From: Nakamurella flava
Lineage (GTDB): Bacteria > Actinomycetota > Actinomycetes > Mycobacteriales > Nakamurellaceae
Reading direction: 5' to 3'
Length of the DNA stretch: 64,000 nucleotides
Assembly (NCBI RefSeq): GCF_005298075.1
Contig: NZ_SZZH01000003.1
Location: 744,001-808,000, forward strand
The notes beneath the pieces are model-generated. The model did not search any database. It had not been told where the DNA came from and worked only from the letters and a program-made list of their open reading frames with translations. Position numbers and translations under genes: made by a program. Shown in pieces: positions 26,916 to 36,600 of this stretch; within the stretch, counting starts at the first letter, position 1; each line of letters starts with the position of its first letter.

Positions 26916-27797
26916 GTGAGTGAAGCCCCCGCGGTCGCCGACTCTCGCCGGCCGCTGTCCGCCGCCGGCCTCGCCGCGGCCGTCGGCGGCCTTGCCGGGC
27001 GCTGGTCCGTCGAACACGTACCGCAGACCGGTTCGACCAACGCCGATCTCGCCGACCGCCTGACCGACCCGGCCACCGCCCCCGACGTCGCCGACGGCAC
27101 CGTGCTGGTCACCGAGGAGCAGGTCAGCGGGCGGGGTCGCGCCGGCCGGTCGTGGCACTGCCCGGCTGGGGCCGGGCTGATGTTCTCCGTCGCCCACCGT
27201 CTGCCCCGCGTCGCCGGCCCACAGCGGGGCTGGGTCGGCATCGTGCTCGGCGTCGCCGTCGTGGAGGGCCTGCGCGCCGCGACCGGGTTGCCCGCGACCC
27301 TGAAATGGCCGAACGACGTCCTGATCGACGACCACAAGTGCGCCGGCGTCCTCGGCGAATTCGCCGGACCGGGGGTGGTCGTCGGGACGGGCATCAACGT
27401 GAGCCTGACCCCGGACGAGCTCGCCGCCGCCACGCCGCCCCGAACGCCCGCGGCCACCGCGCCGACCCCGCCCACCTCCCTGTTGGCCGCCGGCTCACCG
27501 CTCCTCGACCGGGGTCTGCTGCTCGCCGCCATCCTGGAACGGCTCGGGCACTGGTTCGACCGTTGGGGCCAGGCCGGGGGCGACCCCGTCCGCAGCGGCC
27601 TGCGGGACGCCTACCGCGCCCAGTGCGCAACGCTCGGGCGCGCCGTCCGCCTGGATCTGCCCGGTGACCGGCAGATCACCGGTTACGCCGCCGACATCGC
27701 CGTCGACGGCGCCATCGTCGTGGTCACCGCCGACGGCACCCGACGCACCTACGGGGCCGCCGACGTCGTGCACCTCCGCCCGGCCAGGCGCACCTAG
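26916..27797 (+). CDS. birA: Biotin-[acetyl-CoA carboxylase] ligase
   Basis: A 293-residue class I biotin protein ligase with no N-terminal DNA-binding domain, so an enzyme rather than a repressor. It activates biotin with ATP and attaches it to carboxylase lysines. Key motifs are STNADLAD, the biotinyl-AMP loop SGRGRAGRSW (~residues 70-79), KWPNDVLIDDHKCAGVLGEF (~130-149), VVGTGINV and the C-terminal SH3-like part ending TYGAADVVHL. A ~25-residue Ala/Thr/Pro insertion follows VSLTPDELAA. The GTG start lacks a strong ribosome site but fits the domain boundary. Confidence 0.94.
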   Translation: MSEAPAVADSRRPLSAAGLAAAVGGLAGRWSVEHVPQTGSTNADLADRLTDPATAPDVADGTVLVTEEQVSGRGRAGRSWHCPAGAGLMFSVAHRLPRVAGPQRGWVGIVLGVAVVEGLRAATGLPATLKWPNDVLIDDHKCAGVLGEFAGPGVVVGTGINVSLTPDELAAATPPRTPAATAPTPPTSLLAAGSPLLDRGLLLAAILERLGHWFDRWGQAGGDPVRSGLRDAYRAQCATLGRAVRLDLPGDRQITGYAADIAVDGAIVVVTADGTRRTYGAADVVHLRPARRT

Positions 27798-27863
27798 CCC
27801 GTCCACCTGCGACCGACCGCGCCGCACCGCGCTGCACCGCACCGCATCGCCGAAGGAGATCCG

Positions 27864-28916
27864 ATGACCGACGACCGCATCCGCGTGGTCCTGGCCACCC
27901 CGCTCGCCCCCGAGCTGCGGTCGATCGTCACCGATGTCGACCCGCGGGTCGACTTCCTCGTCGACGACGAACTGCTGCCCCCGCAGCGCTTCCCGGGCGA
28001 CCACACCGGGGACCCCGCGTACCGGCGGACCGAGGAACAGGAACGCCGGTTCTTCGAGCTGCTCGCCCAGGGCGACATCCTCTACGGCATCCCCGACGTC
28101 GACGCCGGAATGCTGGCGCGCGCCGTGCGCGAGAACCCCCGCCTGCAGTGGGTGCAGACGATGGCCGCCGGCGGCGGCTCCACCGTCAAGGACGCCGACC
28201 TGACCGCCGACGAGCTGGACCGGGTCGTCTTCACGACGTCGGCCGGCGTGCACGGGCCGACGCTCACCGAGTTCGCGGTGTTCGGTCTACTGGCCGGGGC
28301 CAAGGACCTTCCCCGGCTGCGGGCGCAGCAGCGCCGGCACGAGTGGACCGACCGCTGGGCGATGCGCCAGCTGCACGAGATGACCGTGCTGGTCATCGGT
28401 CTCGGCGGGATCGGCGCCGACACCGCCCGCGTGCTGGCCGCGTTCGGGACCACGGTGATCGGCGTGCGCCGTCACCCCGCACCGGTCGAACACGTCGACC
28501 GCGTCTACGGGATCGACGAACTGCCGCACGCGTTGTCGCGGGCCGACGGCATCGTCATCACGCTGCCCGGCACCGTCGAGACCGAGGGCCTGTACGACGC
28601 GGCCATGATCGCCGCGACGAAGCCCGGCGCCATCGTCGTCAACGTCGGTCGCGGCACCGTCATCGACGAGACCGCACTGCTGGAGGGGTTGGACAGCGGC
28701 CGGATCGGCTACGCCGCCCTCGACGTCACCGCCGTCGAGCCGCTGCCGGCCGACTCCCCGCTGTGGGACCGGGACGACGTCCTCATCTCCCCGCACACCG
28801 CCGCGCTGAGTTCACTGGAGGACCAGCGGATCGCCGAGCTGTTCGCCGACAACCTGCGGCGCCATCTCGACGGTCGGCCGTTGCGCAACGTCGTCGACAC
28901 CCGCCACTTCTACTGA
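27864..28916 (+). CDS. D-2-hydroxyacid dehydrogenase
   Basis: A 350-residue NAD(P)-dependent dehydrogenase of the D-isomer family. It has LVIGLGGIGADTARVLAAFG (Rossmann loop, ~175-194), VVNVGRGTVIDETAL (catalytic Arg), VTAVEPLPADSPLW (catalytic Glu) and LISPHTAALSS (catalytic His). It is likely to interconvert a 2-ketoacid and a D-hydroxyacid; the closest resemblance is to glyoxylate/hydroxypyruvate-type members, and the true substrate is unknown. AAGGAG lies eight bases before the ATG. Same-strand neighbours birA and yggS are probably co-transcribed. Confidence 0.9.
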   Translation: MTDDRIRVVLATPLAPELRSIVTDVDPRVDFLVDDELLPPQRFPGDHTGDPAYRRTEEQERRFFELLAQGDILYGIPDVDAGMLARAVRENPRLQWVQTMAAGGGSTVKDADLTADELDRVVFTTSAGVHGPTLTEFAVFGLLAGAKDLPRLRAQQRRHEWTDRWAMRQLHEMTVLVIGLGGIGADTARVLAAFGTTVIGVRRHPAPVEHVDRVYGIDELPHALSRADGIVITLPGTVETEGLYDAAMIAATKPGAIVVNVGRGTVIDETALLEGLDSGRIGYAALDVTAVEPLPADSPLWDRDDVLISPHTAALSSLEDQRIAELFADNLRRHLDGRPLRNVVDTRHFY

Positions 28917-28944
28917 GCCGGGGCCCTTTCGTTATGGTCGCCGC

Positions 28945-29670
28945 ATGAGCACCCCGCCGACCACCCCGACCGGTCCGGTCGAGCGGCTGCGCACCCTGCG
29001 CGACCAGGTCGACGCGGCCGCCGTCGCCTCCGGTCGGACCGCCGGCGACGTCCAGATCCTGCTGGCCACCAAGACGATCGCGCCGCCGGTCATCCGCGCA
29101 GCCCTGGCCGCCGGGTTCGACCTGATCGGGGAGAACCGGGTCCAAGAGGTGGTGGCCAAGGCCGACGACCTCGCCGACCTGCCGCACCGCACCCACCTCA
29201 TCGGTCACCTGCAGTCCAACAAGGTCAACGCCGTCCTCGACCACGTCGACTGCGTCCAGACCATCGACTCCGCAGGTCTGGCCGGCCGGCTCGACCGGCG
29301 CTGCGAAACCCTGGGGCGCACGCTCGACGTGATGATCCAGGTCAACGTCTCGGGGGAGGACAGCAAGTCCGGTGTCGCCCCCCACGAGGTCGACGACCTC
29401 GTCGACGCGGTGGTGGCGCTCGAGCGTCTGCGGTTGGTCGGGTTCATGACCATCGGGCTGCGGTCGGACGACCGGTCGGCCGTCCGGGCCGGCTACGCCG
29501 ACCTCGCCGCCATCCGCGACCGGGTCGTGGGCAGCCGCACCCCGGGCGCGGCGGACGCCGGGCACCTTTCGATGGGGATGAGCGGCGACTGGGCGGACGC
29601 CGTCGCCGAGGGCGCCACCATGATCCGCGTCGGCTCGGCGGTGTTCGGGGCTCGCCCACCAGTGGCATGA
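28945..29670 (+). CDS. yggS: YggS/PLPBP family pyridoxal-phosphate protein
   Basis: A 241-residue PLP-binding homeostasis protein. PLP-binding Lys is in LLATKTI (~40), followed by GENRVQEVVAKAD, HLIGHLQSNKVNAVL, VMIQVNVSGEDSKSG and the phosphate-binding SMGMSGDWADAVAEGATMIR (~209-228). It controls free vitamin B6 and amino-acid pools rather than catalysing a known reaction. In many actinobacteria it lies beside ftsZ and sepF; here it does not. Confidence 0.93.
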   Translation: MSTPPTTPTGPVERLRTLRDQVDAAAVASGRTAGDVQILLATKTIAPPVIRAALAAGFDLIGENRVQEVVAKADDLADLPHRTHLIGHLQSNKVNAVLDHVDCVQTIDSAGLAGRLDRRCETLGRTLDVMIQVNVSGEDSKSGVAPHEVDDLVDAVVALERLRLVGFMTIGLRSDDRSAVRAGYADLAAIRDRVVGSRTPGAADAGHLSMGMSGDWADAVAEGATMIRVGSAVFGARPPVA

Positions 29671-29801
29671 CCGGGCCCCGGGCGAACTCCCGGCGGTAGC
29701 GTGTGGCCAGCCTCGAACGTCGCCGGCAGCACTGGCGTTGTCCGGGATGGCCCGACCCGCCCGCCGTGCTCCGGCGTGCTCCGTCACGGAGGTGACCACG
29801 G

Positions 29802-31016
29802 ATGCCGTACCCCGACAACCTGCTCGCGCGCGGCGAGCAGGTGATCGTCAACAAGAACCCGCACTGGAAGGTGCTCGTCCTCCCGGTGGTCTTCTTCCTG
29901 CTGATCGTCGGCGGCGGAGTCGCCCTGCTGGTCTGGTTGCAGGACTGGCAGTACTTCCACATCGCCTGGATCGTCATCGCCGTCGCCATGCTGATCGGCC
30001 TCATCTGGCTGGTCGTGGTGCCCGTGGTGCGGTGGCGCACCGAACACTTCGCCATCTCCAATCACCACGTCTTCTTCCGCACCGGGTTGCTGTCCCGGCG
30101 CGAGCACCAGATCCCCCTCGGGCAGATCGCCAACATGGAGACCGAGGTGACGTTCTGGGGTCGCCTGATGGGCTACGGCACCCTCGTCGTCGAGTCGTCC
30201 GCCGATCAGCCGCTGAAGTTCCACAACATCGCCGAACTTCCCAAGACCCAGGCCACCCTCAATCAGCTCATCCGGGACGAGCGGGAGGCCTACAGCCGCG
30301 GTCGGTGGGGTGACGACGACGTCCTCGACGGCGGTCCGGTCGACAGTGTCGCCCAGGACCGGTCGCCCGAGACCTACCTCGACGACCGCACCCCGAGGTC
30401 GGACGACGGCCCGCGGTACACGCCGACCCGCGTGTTCGGGGCCGCCCGGGACGACGACCGGACCGACGGCGGCGACCCGGGGCCGTACGAGGCCGACCAC
30501 CGGTACGCGCAGGGACGGTCGACTCCCCGTGACGAGGCGCCGCAGTACCAGCCGCCGGCGGCGACGCCGCCGGAGTACGGGGCACCTGCGCACTACGGTG
30601 CACCTGCGCAGTCCGACCCGCCCGCCCGGTACGGGGCACCCCAGGAACGCGGCGGACCCCAGCAGTGGGGCGGACCCCAGGAATTCGGCGGACCCCGGGA
30701 ACGCGGCGGACCCCAGCAGTGGGGCGGACCCCAGCAGTACGCCGCTCCGGGGCACTACGGGGCACCGCATCAGTACGGCGGACCGCCGGCCCCCGGGCCG
30801 GGGCAGTCAGGCGGTGGATCGCCGGGCCCGCAGCCCGCCGCACCGGGCGGACCGCAGCACTACGGGCCGCCCGCGGCGTATGGACCCGCCCCCTACTACG
30901 GCGCGCCCCAGGACCACCCGGACCCGCCGACGGACCCGTGGCTCAACCGGCCGACGTCCGGACCGGCCGACGCCACGAACGCCGACCCCCGCGATCCGGG
31001 TCACCGCACGACCTAG
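29802..31016 (+). CDS. Membrane PH-domain protein with a repetitive Gly/Pro/Gln tail
   Basis: A 404-residue protein. Two helices (~24-46 and ~53-74) are followed by a bacterial PH domain of the YdbS type (~75-165: RTEHFAISNHHVFFRTGLLS, then QIPLGQIANMETEV and GTLVVESSADQPLKFHNIAE). The second half is hydrophilic and low in complexity: Asp-rich, then Gly/Pro/Gln/Tyr-rich with six 6-residue repeats of GGPQQW type (~278-313). GGAGGTG supports the start. The role is unknown; the tail resembles disordered assembly regions of envelope proteins. The gene is followed by a two-component pair 9 bp downstream. Confidence 0.85.
   Translation: MPYPDNLLARGEQVIVNKNPHWKVLVLPVVFFLLIVGGGVALLVWLQDWQYFHIAWIVIAVAMLIGLIWLVVVPVVRWRTEHFAISNHHVFFRTGLLSRREHQIPLGQIANMETEVTFWGRLMGYGTLVVESSADQPLKFHNIAELPKTQATLNQLIRDEREAYSRGRWGDDDVLDGGPVDSVAQDRSPETYLDDRTPRSDDGPRYTPTRVFGAARDDDRTDGGDPGPYEADHRYAQGRSTPRDEAPQYQPPAATPPEYGAPAHYGAPAQSDPPARYGAPQERGGPQQWGGPQEFGGPRERGGPQQWGGPQQYAAPGHYGAPHQYGGPPAPGPGQSGGGSPGPQPAAPGGPQHYGPPAAYGPAPYYGAPQDHPDPPTDPWLNRPTSGPADATNADPRDPGHRTT
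30633..30740 (+). repeat. Six tandem 18-bp units inside the PH-domain gene
   Basis: Units of 18 bp at 30633, 30651, 30669, 30687, 30705 and 30723 encode GAPQER, GGPQQW, GGPQEF, GGPRER, GGPQQW and GGPQQY. Units 2 and 5 are identical. The unit length keeps the frame, so copy number could vary without breaking the protein. Confidence 0.85.
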
Positions 31017-31025
31017 AGTGACGGA

Positions 31026-31709
31026 GTGACGACCGTGCTGGTGGTGGAGGACGACCCGGCCATCAGCCGTCCATTGACCCGGGCCCTGGAGCGGGAAGGC
31101 CACGACGTCGCGGCCGCCGCCACCGGGACCGAAGCGCTCGCCGTGCTGGACGCACCGGCCCACGCCGACGTCACCCTCGTGATCCTCGACCTCGGCCTGC
31201 CCGACCTCGACGGACTCGAGGTCTGCCGGCGCATCCGGGCCGGTGGTCGTGACGTGCCCGTCCTGATGCTCACCGCCCGCACCGACGAGGCCGACTTCGT
31301 CGTCGGACTGGACGCCGGCGCCGACGACTACGTCGCCAAACCGTTCCGGATGGCCGAGCTGCTGGCCCGGGTCCGGGCGTTGCTGCGCCGTCGCCTGCCG
31401 TCGCTGCTGGAGGTCAACGGTGTCCGGGTGGACGCATCGGCCCGGCGGGTCGAGGTCGACGGCACCGAGGTCGTCCTGGCCAACAAGGAATTTGAGCTGC
31501 TCCGCGTCATGATGAGCCGCGCCGGGCAGGTGGTCACCCGGGAGGAGATCCTTGCCGAGGTGTGGAACGACCCGGCCCTGAAGGCCTCGAAGACCCTCGA
31601 CATGCATATGTCCTGGCTGCGCCGAAAACTGGCGGCGGCTCGCCGCACTCCGGACGCCGGCAACCCCATCTCCACGGTCCGCGGAGTCGGCTTCCGGTTC
31701 GACGCGTGA
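31026..31709 (+). CDS. OmpR-family response regulator
   Basis: A 227-residue regulator. The receiver domain (~1-118) has VVEDDPAISRPL, the phosphorylated Asp in VILDLGLPDLDGLEV, LMLTART and VAKPFRMAEL. The winged-helix DNA-binding domain (~128-224) has NKEFELLRVMMSRAGQVVTREEI and TLDMHMSWLRRKL, ending STVRGVGFRFDA. The GTG start follows GGAG closely. The sensor kinase gene starts 23 bp after the stop, so the two form one signalling unit. The target genes are unknown. Confidence 0.95.
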   Translation: MTTVLVVEDDPAISRPLTRALEREGHDVAAAATGTEALAVLDAPAHADVTLVILDLGLPDLDGLEVCRRIRAGGRDVPVLMLTARTDEADFVVGLDAGADDYVAKPFRMAELLARVRALLRRRLPSLLEVNGVRVDASARRVEVDGTEVVLANKEFELLRVMMSRAGQVVTREEILAEVWNDPALKASKTLDMHMSWLRRKLAAARRTPDAGNPISTVRGVGFRFDA

Positions 31710-31731
31710 CCGGACGGGGTGGCCCGGTCTG

Positions 31732-33036
31732 ATGCGTCGCCGCGTCCTGCTGTCCATCCTGCTGGTCATCGCGGCCACCGTGCTGACTCTCGGCGTCCCC
31801 CTGTCGGTGATTTCCTGGCGCGTCGTCGACGACCTCGTCCACCGCGACCTGCAGACCCGCCTGGAGAGCGTCGCGGTGTCCATCGCCAACCAGTCGGCGT
31901 CATCCGGGCTGGACCTCGGCCAGCTGGCCACCGCGGTCCCGCCGGGTGGCCGTCTCGACATCCGGATGGCCGGTCGCATCGACCAGTCCATCGGCCCGCC
32001 CATCAGCGGGGAGACCACTTCCGCGCAACTCGTCATGGCCGGCGGCGGGCTCCTGCGCCTCGCCGTTCCGCAGGACTACCTGCGGACCGAGCAGTGGACG
32101 GCGCTTGCGCTGGTGGCCCTGGCCGTCGTGCTGTCCGTCATCGTCGGGACCGGGGTGGCCCTGCTGCTCGCCGGGCGGATCGTCACCCCGTTGTCCGACC
32201 TCGCCCGCCGGTCCGCACGGTTGGGAGCCGGTGACTTCCGGACCTTCCGGCGCCGGTACGGGATCGGCGAACTCGACCGGGTGGCCGACGTGCTCGACAC
32301 GTCCGCGCAGGACATCGCCGCCCTCATCGGCCGCGAACGCGACCTGGCCGGCGACATCTCCCACCAGCTCCGCACCCGGCTGACCGGCCTGCGACTGAGC
32401 CTGGAGGAACTCGCCGACCACCCCGACCCGCTCGTCGCCGAGGAGATCCAGGAGGCCCTGGACCAGACCGACCGGCTCGTCACCGTCGTCGACGACCTGC
32501 TGGCCAACGCCCGCGCGGAACGGGCAGCCGGCGCGAGCGAGGTCGAACTGGCCGACGAACTGGCCGAGATCGACACCGAATGGGAACCCCGGCTGGTCGA
32601 GGCCGGGCGCAGCCTGCTGGTGCGGTGCCCGCGGAACGTGCTGGTCCGGGCCACCCCCGGGCGGTTACGGGAGGCGCTGGCCGTACTGGTGGAGAACTCC
32701 CTGCGGCACGGGGCCGGTCCGGTGGAGATCGGGGTGCGGACCGTCGGCGGTCGCAGCGGCGACATGGTCGTCGTCGAGGTGGGCGATCAGGGCCCGGGGG
32801 TGCCGGACGCGCTGGTGCCGCACGTCTTCGACCGGGGGGTGTCGACGGCGTCGTCGTCCGGGATCGGACTGGGCCTGGCCCGGGCCTTCGTGGAGGCCGA
32901 CGGTGGCCGGCTGGAACTCCGCCGGGCCGCACCCCCCGTGTTCGCGATCTTCCTGCGGCGGGCCGGCGAACCGGCCGAGGGTGCTTCGTCCGCGGCTCAG
33001 ACGGCGGGAGGCAGGTCCGACGTACCCGGATCCTGA
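31732..33036 (+). CDS. HAMP-type sensor histidine kinase
   Basis: A 434-residue kinase paired with the upstream OmpR regulator. There is an N-terminal membrane helix (~5-27), a small extracellular region of ~100 residues, a second helix (~124-147), HAMP (~148-200), HisKA with the phosphorylated His in GDISHQLRTRLTGLRLSLEEL (~205-225) and HATPase_c with VLVENSLRHG (N box), VGDQGPGVPDALVPHVFDRG and SGIGLGLARAFVEADGG. The order is that of MprB-like actinobacterial kinases. The last 40 bp overlap the convergent GtrA gene. Confidence 0.93.
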   Translation: MRRRVLLSILLVIAATVLTLGVPLSVISWRVVDDLVHRDLQTRLESVAVSIANQSASSGLDLGQLATAVPPGGRLDIRMAGRIDQSIGPPISGETTSAQLVMAGGGLLRLAVPQDYLRTEQWTALALVALAVVLSVIVGTGVALLLAGRIVTPLSDLARRSARLGAGDFRTFRRRYGIGELDRVADVLDTSAQDIAALIGRERDLAGDISHQLRTRLTGLRLSLEELADHPDPLVAEEIQEALDQTDRLVTVVDDLLANARAERAAGASEVELADELAEIDTEWEPRLVEAGRSLLVRCPRNVLVRATPGRLREALAVLVENSLRHGAGPVEIGVRTVGGRSGDMVVVEVGDQGPGVPDALVPHVFDRGVSTASSSGIGLGLARAFVEADGGRLELRRAAPPVFAIFLRRAGEPAEGASSAAQTAGGRSDVPGS

Positions 33037-33551
33037 CGGTGGCCCTTGCGCTTCTCGACCACCTCGTGGATCTCCTGGTCGACCTCGACCATCTCGTCCG
33101 GGAACACCCACCGGCGGTAGGCCCAGAAGCGGAAAGCCATGCCCAGCAGGGTGCCGACGATGTTGGCGGCGATGAAGTCGGAGATGGAGACGAACAGCCG
33201 CGTGTGGTTCATCGTGTTGAACCCCAGCACGTATTGGGAGATTGCCAGCGGGATCAGGTTGACCAGCAGCGCCGTCCCGTTGACCGCGAAGAACAGCATG
33301 GCCTCGTGGTGCCGTTCGCGGCCGCCGCGGTTGCTGAACGACCACTCGCGGTTCAGCACGTAGCTGACCACGGTGGCCACGAGGATGGAGATGGCCTTCG
33401 CGGTGATGACCTTGTTCTCCAGCACGGTGTGCGAGAGGAACGTGAAAAGGCCGATGTCCACGATGTACGAGACGCCCCCGACCACGGCGAACTTCGCCAG
33501 CTCGCGGTACTTGGCGGGCATGCGCTCCCGCAGGCTGTCGATCAGGGTCAC
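32997..33551 (-). CDS. GtrA-family membrane protein
   Basis: A 184-residue protein with four hydrophobic helices (~20-130), matching GtrA: KFAVVGGVSYIVDIGLFTFL, ISILVATVVSYVLNREWSFS and a C-terminal FRFWAYRRWVFP. GtrA proteins are thought to flip polyprenyl-phosphate-linked sugars across the membrane for glucosylation of surface glycans. Its usual partner, a GtrB-like GT2 with C-terminal membrane helices, is encoded 20 kb away at 53745-54836. A charged tail of ~30 residues overlaps the kinase end on the other strand. Confidence 0.9.
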   Translation of the reverse strand: MTLIDSLRERMPAKYRELAKFAVVGGVSYIVDIGLFTFLSHTVLENKVITAKAISILVATVVSYVLNREWSFSNRGGRERHHEAMLFFAVNGTALLVNLIPLAISQYVLGFNTMNHTRLFVSISDFIAANIVGTLLGMAFRFWAYRRWVFPDEMVEVDQEIHEVVEKRKGHRQDPGTSDLPPAV

Positions 33552-33697
33552 CGAGCGATCCTACGGCCGGGGTCGGTCCGGGCGGGGGCGACGACGCCGC
33601 ACGGCGTCCCGACCAGCGCCGACAGCACCCGGGTGAGAACAACCTCTCCCGCAGGCAACCTCGGCCGCGGTCGCGACCGACGCCGCTCGGGGCGCGG

Positions 33698-36600
33698 TCA
33701 GCCGGCGTCGGTGGGCGGGGTGCCAGCGGCTGGAGTGGACACCACCACCGGGTGCACCGTGCACGTCACCGGCACGGCGCGACCCGCCGTATCCAGGAAG
33801 AGCAGGGGCAGCGGGCCGGGCGGCTGCCCGGACCCCACGAGGATCCGCAGGGCGGTGATCTCACCGGAGCAGAGCAGGCGGCGGTCGCTCTCGGCGATGC
33901 AACCGTCCGGGACGACGGGGAACGTGACGTCGTCGCTGTCGGAGACCACGACCAACCCGCCGGGCCGGCTCACCCCGGCGGCCGGCACCGCGACCACGTC
34001 GACGGCGGCGGCGCCACCGGCGGGGATCTCGCTCGGACCGGTCAGCCGCACCTCGGCGATACCGGAGGCCACCGACAACGGGACGGACACCGGCCGGTCG
34101 CCGATCGCCACGGTCAGGGCGGACTCCGTGTGGGCGTCGGGGGCCACGTCGAGGGTCGCCTCCAGCGCCAGGCGGCCCTGGACCGGGATGGCCGGGAGGG
34201 TGACCGAGCACTGGTGGGGATCGGCACACGCGACGGTCGTGGTCTCGTCGGCGGCCGCGACCCGGTCGGCGGGGTCGGACGGTTCGGCGGGCAGCAGCAG
34301 GGCCACGCGGATGTCCCGAAGGCTGACCCCCTCCGGTGCGGTGACCAGGGCGGTCGACGCGGTGGTGGCCCCGGTCGGCTCACCCGGGCCGACCATCTCG
34401 ATGGCGACCTGGGCCGCGGCCCCGGCGACCACCGGCTGCGGTGTCGGCGGGACGACCACCACGGGCAGCACCGGCAACGGGGGCTCGTCGGTCGGGACCG
34501 GGGGGTTGTCGGTCGGGGCCGGATCCGTCGAGGTGGTCGGCGCCGGCTCGCTGGTGCTGGGCGGCGGGGTCTGCGACGGGTCGGTGGTCGGGGGGACGGT
34601 CGCGGTCGACGACGGCGACGCCGAGGTGGTGGCCGACGTCTGGGAGGACGCGGTCGGGGCCGGGGTCCCGGTGTCGCCGGGGGGCTGGTCCGGGTCGGGC
34701 GGCGGATCCTCGCTCGAGGTCGGGGCGACTGTGGTCGTCGCGGCGGGCCCCGGGTCAGGAGTTTCCGTGGACGTGTCCGAGGCCGGGGCGCTCGTACCCG
34801 ACTCAGCCGGAGTAGGGGTCGGAGCGGTCGTCGGGGGGTCCGGGGTCGGCGTCGGCGTCGGCGTGGCGTCGGGGGCCGGGGTCGGCGTCGGGGTCGGATC
34901 GACCGGGGGCCCGACCGGCTGGGGGGCGGGAGAGGACGGAGCGGTGGGCGTCGGCGCCGTGGATGTCACGCTCGGTGCGGACGTCGTGGACGGCACCTCG
35001 ATGGAGGTGGCCGGAACGGGTGTCGTCGTGCCCGGCGGCGTCACCACCGGGACCGACGGGGCGCCGAGGGACAGGTCGATACCGGACCCGGTACCGCCGG
35101 TGCCGTCGGCCGGCACGCTGGGCAGACCGATGCCCGTCGGGAGCAGGCTGAACTGCTCCGACGTCGAGACCGGGGTGGCGTCGGTGACCGGGGCAGCGGT
35201 CGGTGTGGTCGATGTCGAGGTGTCGACGACGGGGTCAAGCGGTGCGGTGGACGCGGGTGTGTGCGCGGTGGGGTCCGCGATCGTCGTCGAGGTGGCGTCC
35301 GGGCCGATTGCCTGGTTGTTGACCGACGACTCCACGACGATCGTGTTGGCCGGCGCCGCCCCCGCCTCGATCTGCGGGGCCGGCGCGACGTTCGACAGGG
35401 CGATGACCGAGCCGGTGACGGCGGCCGCGGCTGCGGCGGTGCCGACGGCCAGTAGACCGGTCGCCGCGGCCGAGGCCCCGGCGACGGCAGCGCCCCCGAC
35501 GACCGCACCCACTCCGGCGGCGCCCACCCCGACGGCACCGAGTCCCGCCGCGCCGACGCCGAGGCCGGCAGCACCCACCCCGGCGGCGGCGACGCCGGCT
35601 CCCGCGCCCACGCCGGCCACCGTTCCGGTGGCCACCACGCCGGTCGCGCCGACCAGGTGCGCGGCTCCGGCGGTCAGGCCGACGGCGCTGCCCGCGCCGG
35701 TGGCCGCGGCCGTGGAAGCACCCGCGGTCGCGGCGCCGACCGTGCCCACCCCGGAGGCCGATCCGACGGCGCCCAGGCTGCTCACGGTGCCGGCCGTGCC
35801 CGTGGCGCCGGCCACGCCCGCGGCGCCGGCGGTCCCGGCCGAACCGGCGACGCCGGCGGTCGCGGCCGAACCGGCGACGCCGGACCCGGATCCGGCGAGG
35901 GCCGCGCCGGCCGGGGCCACTCCGAAGAGCCCGGCCGCCAGCGGAGCGATCGGGCCAAGGCTGGCGAGATAGCCCGCCGCGGCGGCGCCCAGCAGCACCG
36001 GCGCGAGCAGGGCCCGCAGTCCGGTGTTGACCTCCTGCAGCTCGGCGCCCAGCGCCCGGCATCGCTCGCATCCGGCGAGATGCGCGTCGACCTGCGTCTT
36101 CTCTCGCCGGGACAGGCCGTTGCGGGTCCAGGCGCCCAGGCGTTCGACCGTCGTCCGGCACGATTCGCCGGCGGTGTCGGCCAGGTGGGCTTGCAGGTAC
36201 GCCTCCCGCAGACCCTCCCGGGCCCGGAACGCCAAGGAGGACACCGCGCCCGGGGCCATGCCCAGGAGCGCGCCGACCGCCGCCGGTGATTCGCCCTCCA
36301 CCTGCGTGTGCCAGAGGACCGCCTGCCAGCGTTCGGGCAACCGGGCGAAGGCGGTCGCCACCAGGCCATTCTCGACCTGCGCCACCACCGGGTCGTCACC
36401 GGCGACGGCCTGGTCGTGCCCGGTCATGTCGTCGGTGAACTGCAGCCGCCGGTCCTTGCGGGTGCGGTCGTAGGCCGTGTTGCGCAGGGAGGTGAACAGG
36501 TACGCGCGGAACGCGGTGTCCGGGCCGTGCCCGGTGAGCAGCTGGTCGAGGACGCGGGCGAACGCCTCGGAGACCAGATCGTCGGCCTCGGCGGGTGAGC

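Noticed and set aside
32580-35972. A 1130-residue frame on the plus strand over the sigma-factor gene
   Set aside because: It is antisense to the clear sigma/anti-sigma coding region, begins inside the sensor kinase gene, and its Val/Gly/Thr runs mirror the repetitive codons of the real gene.
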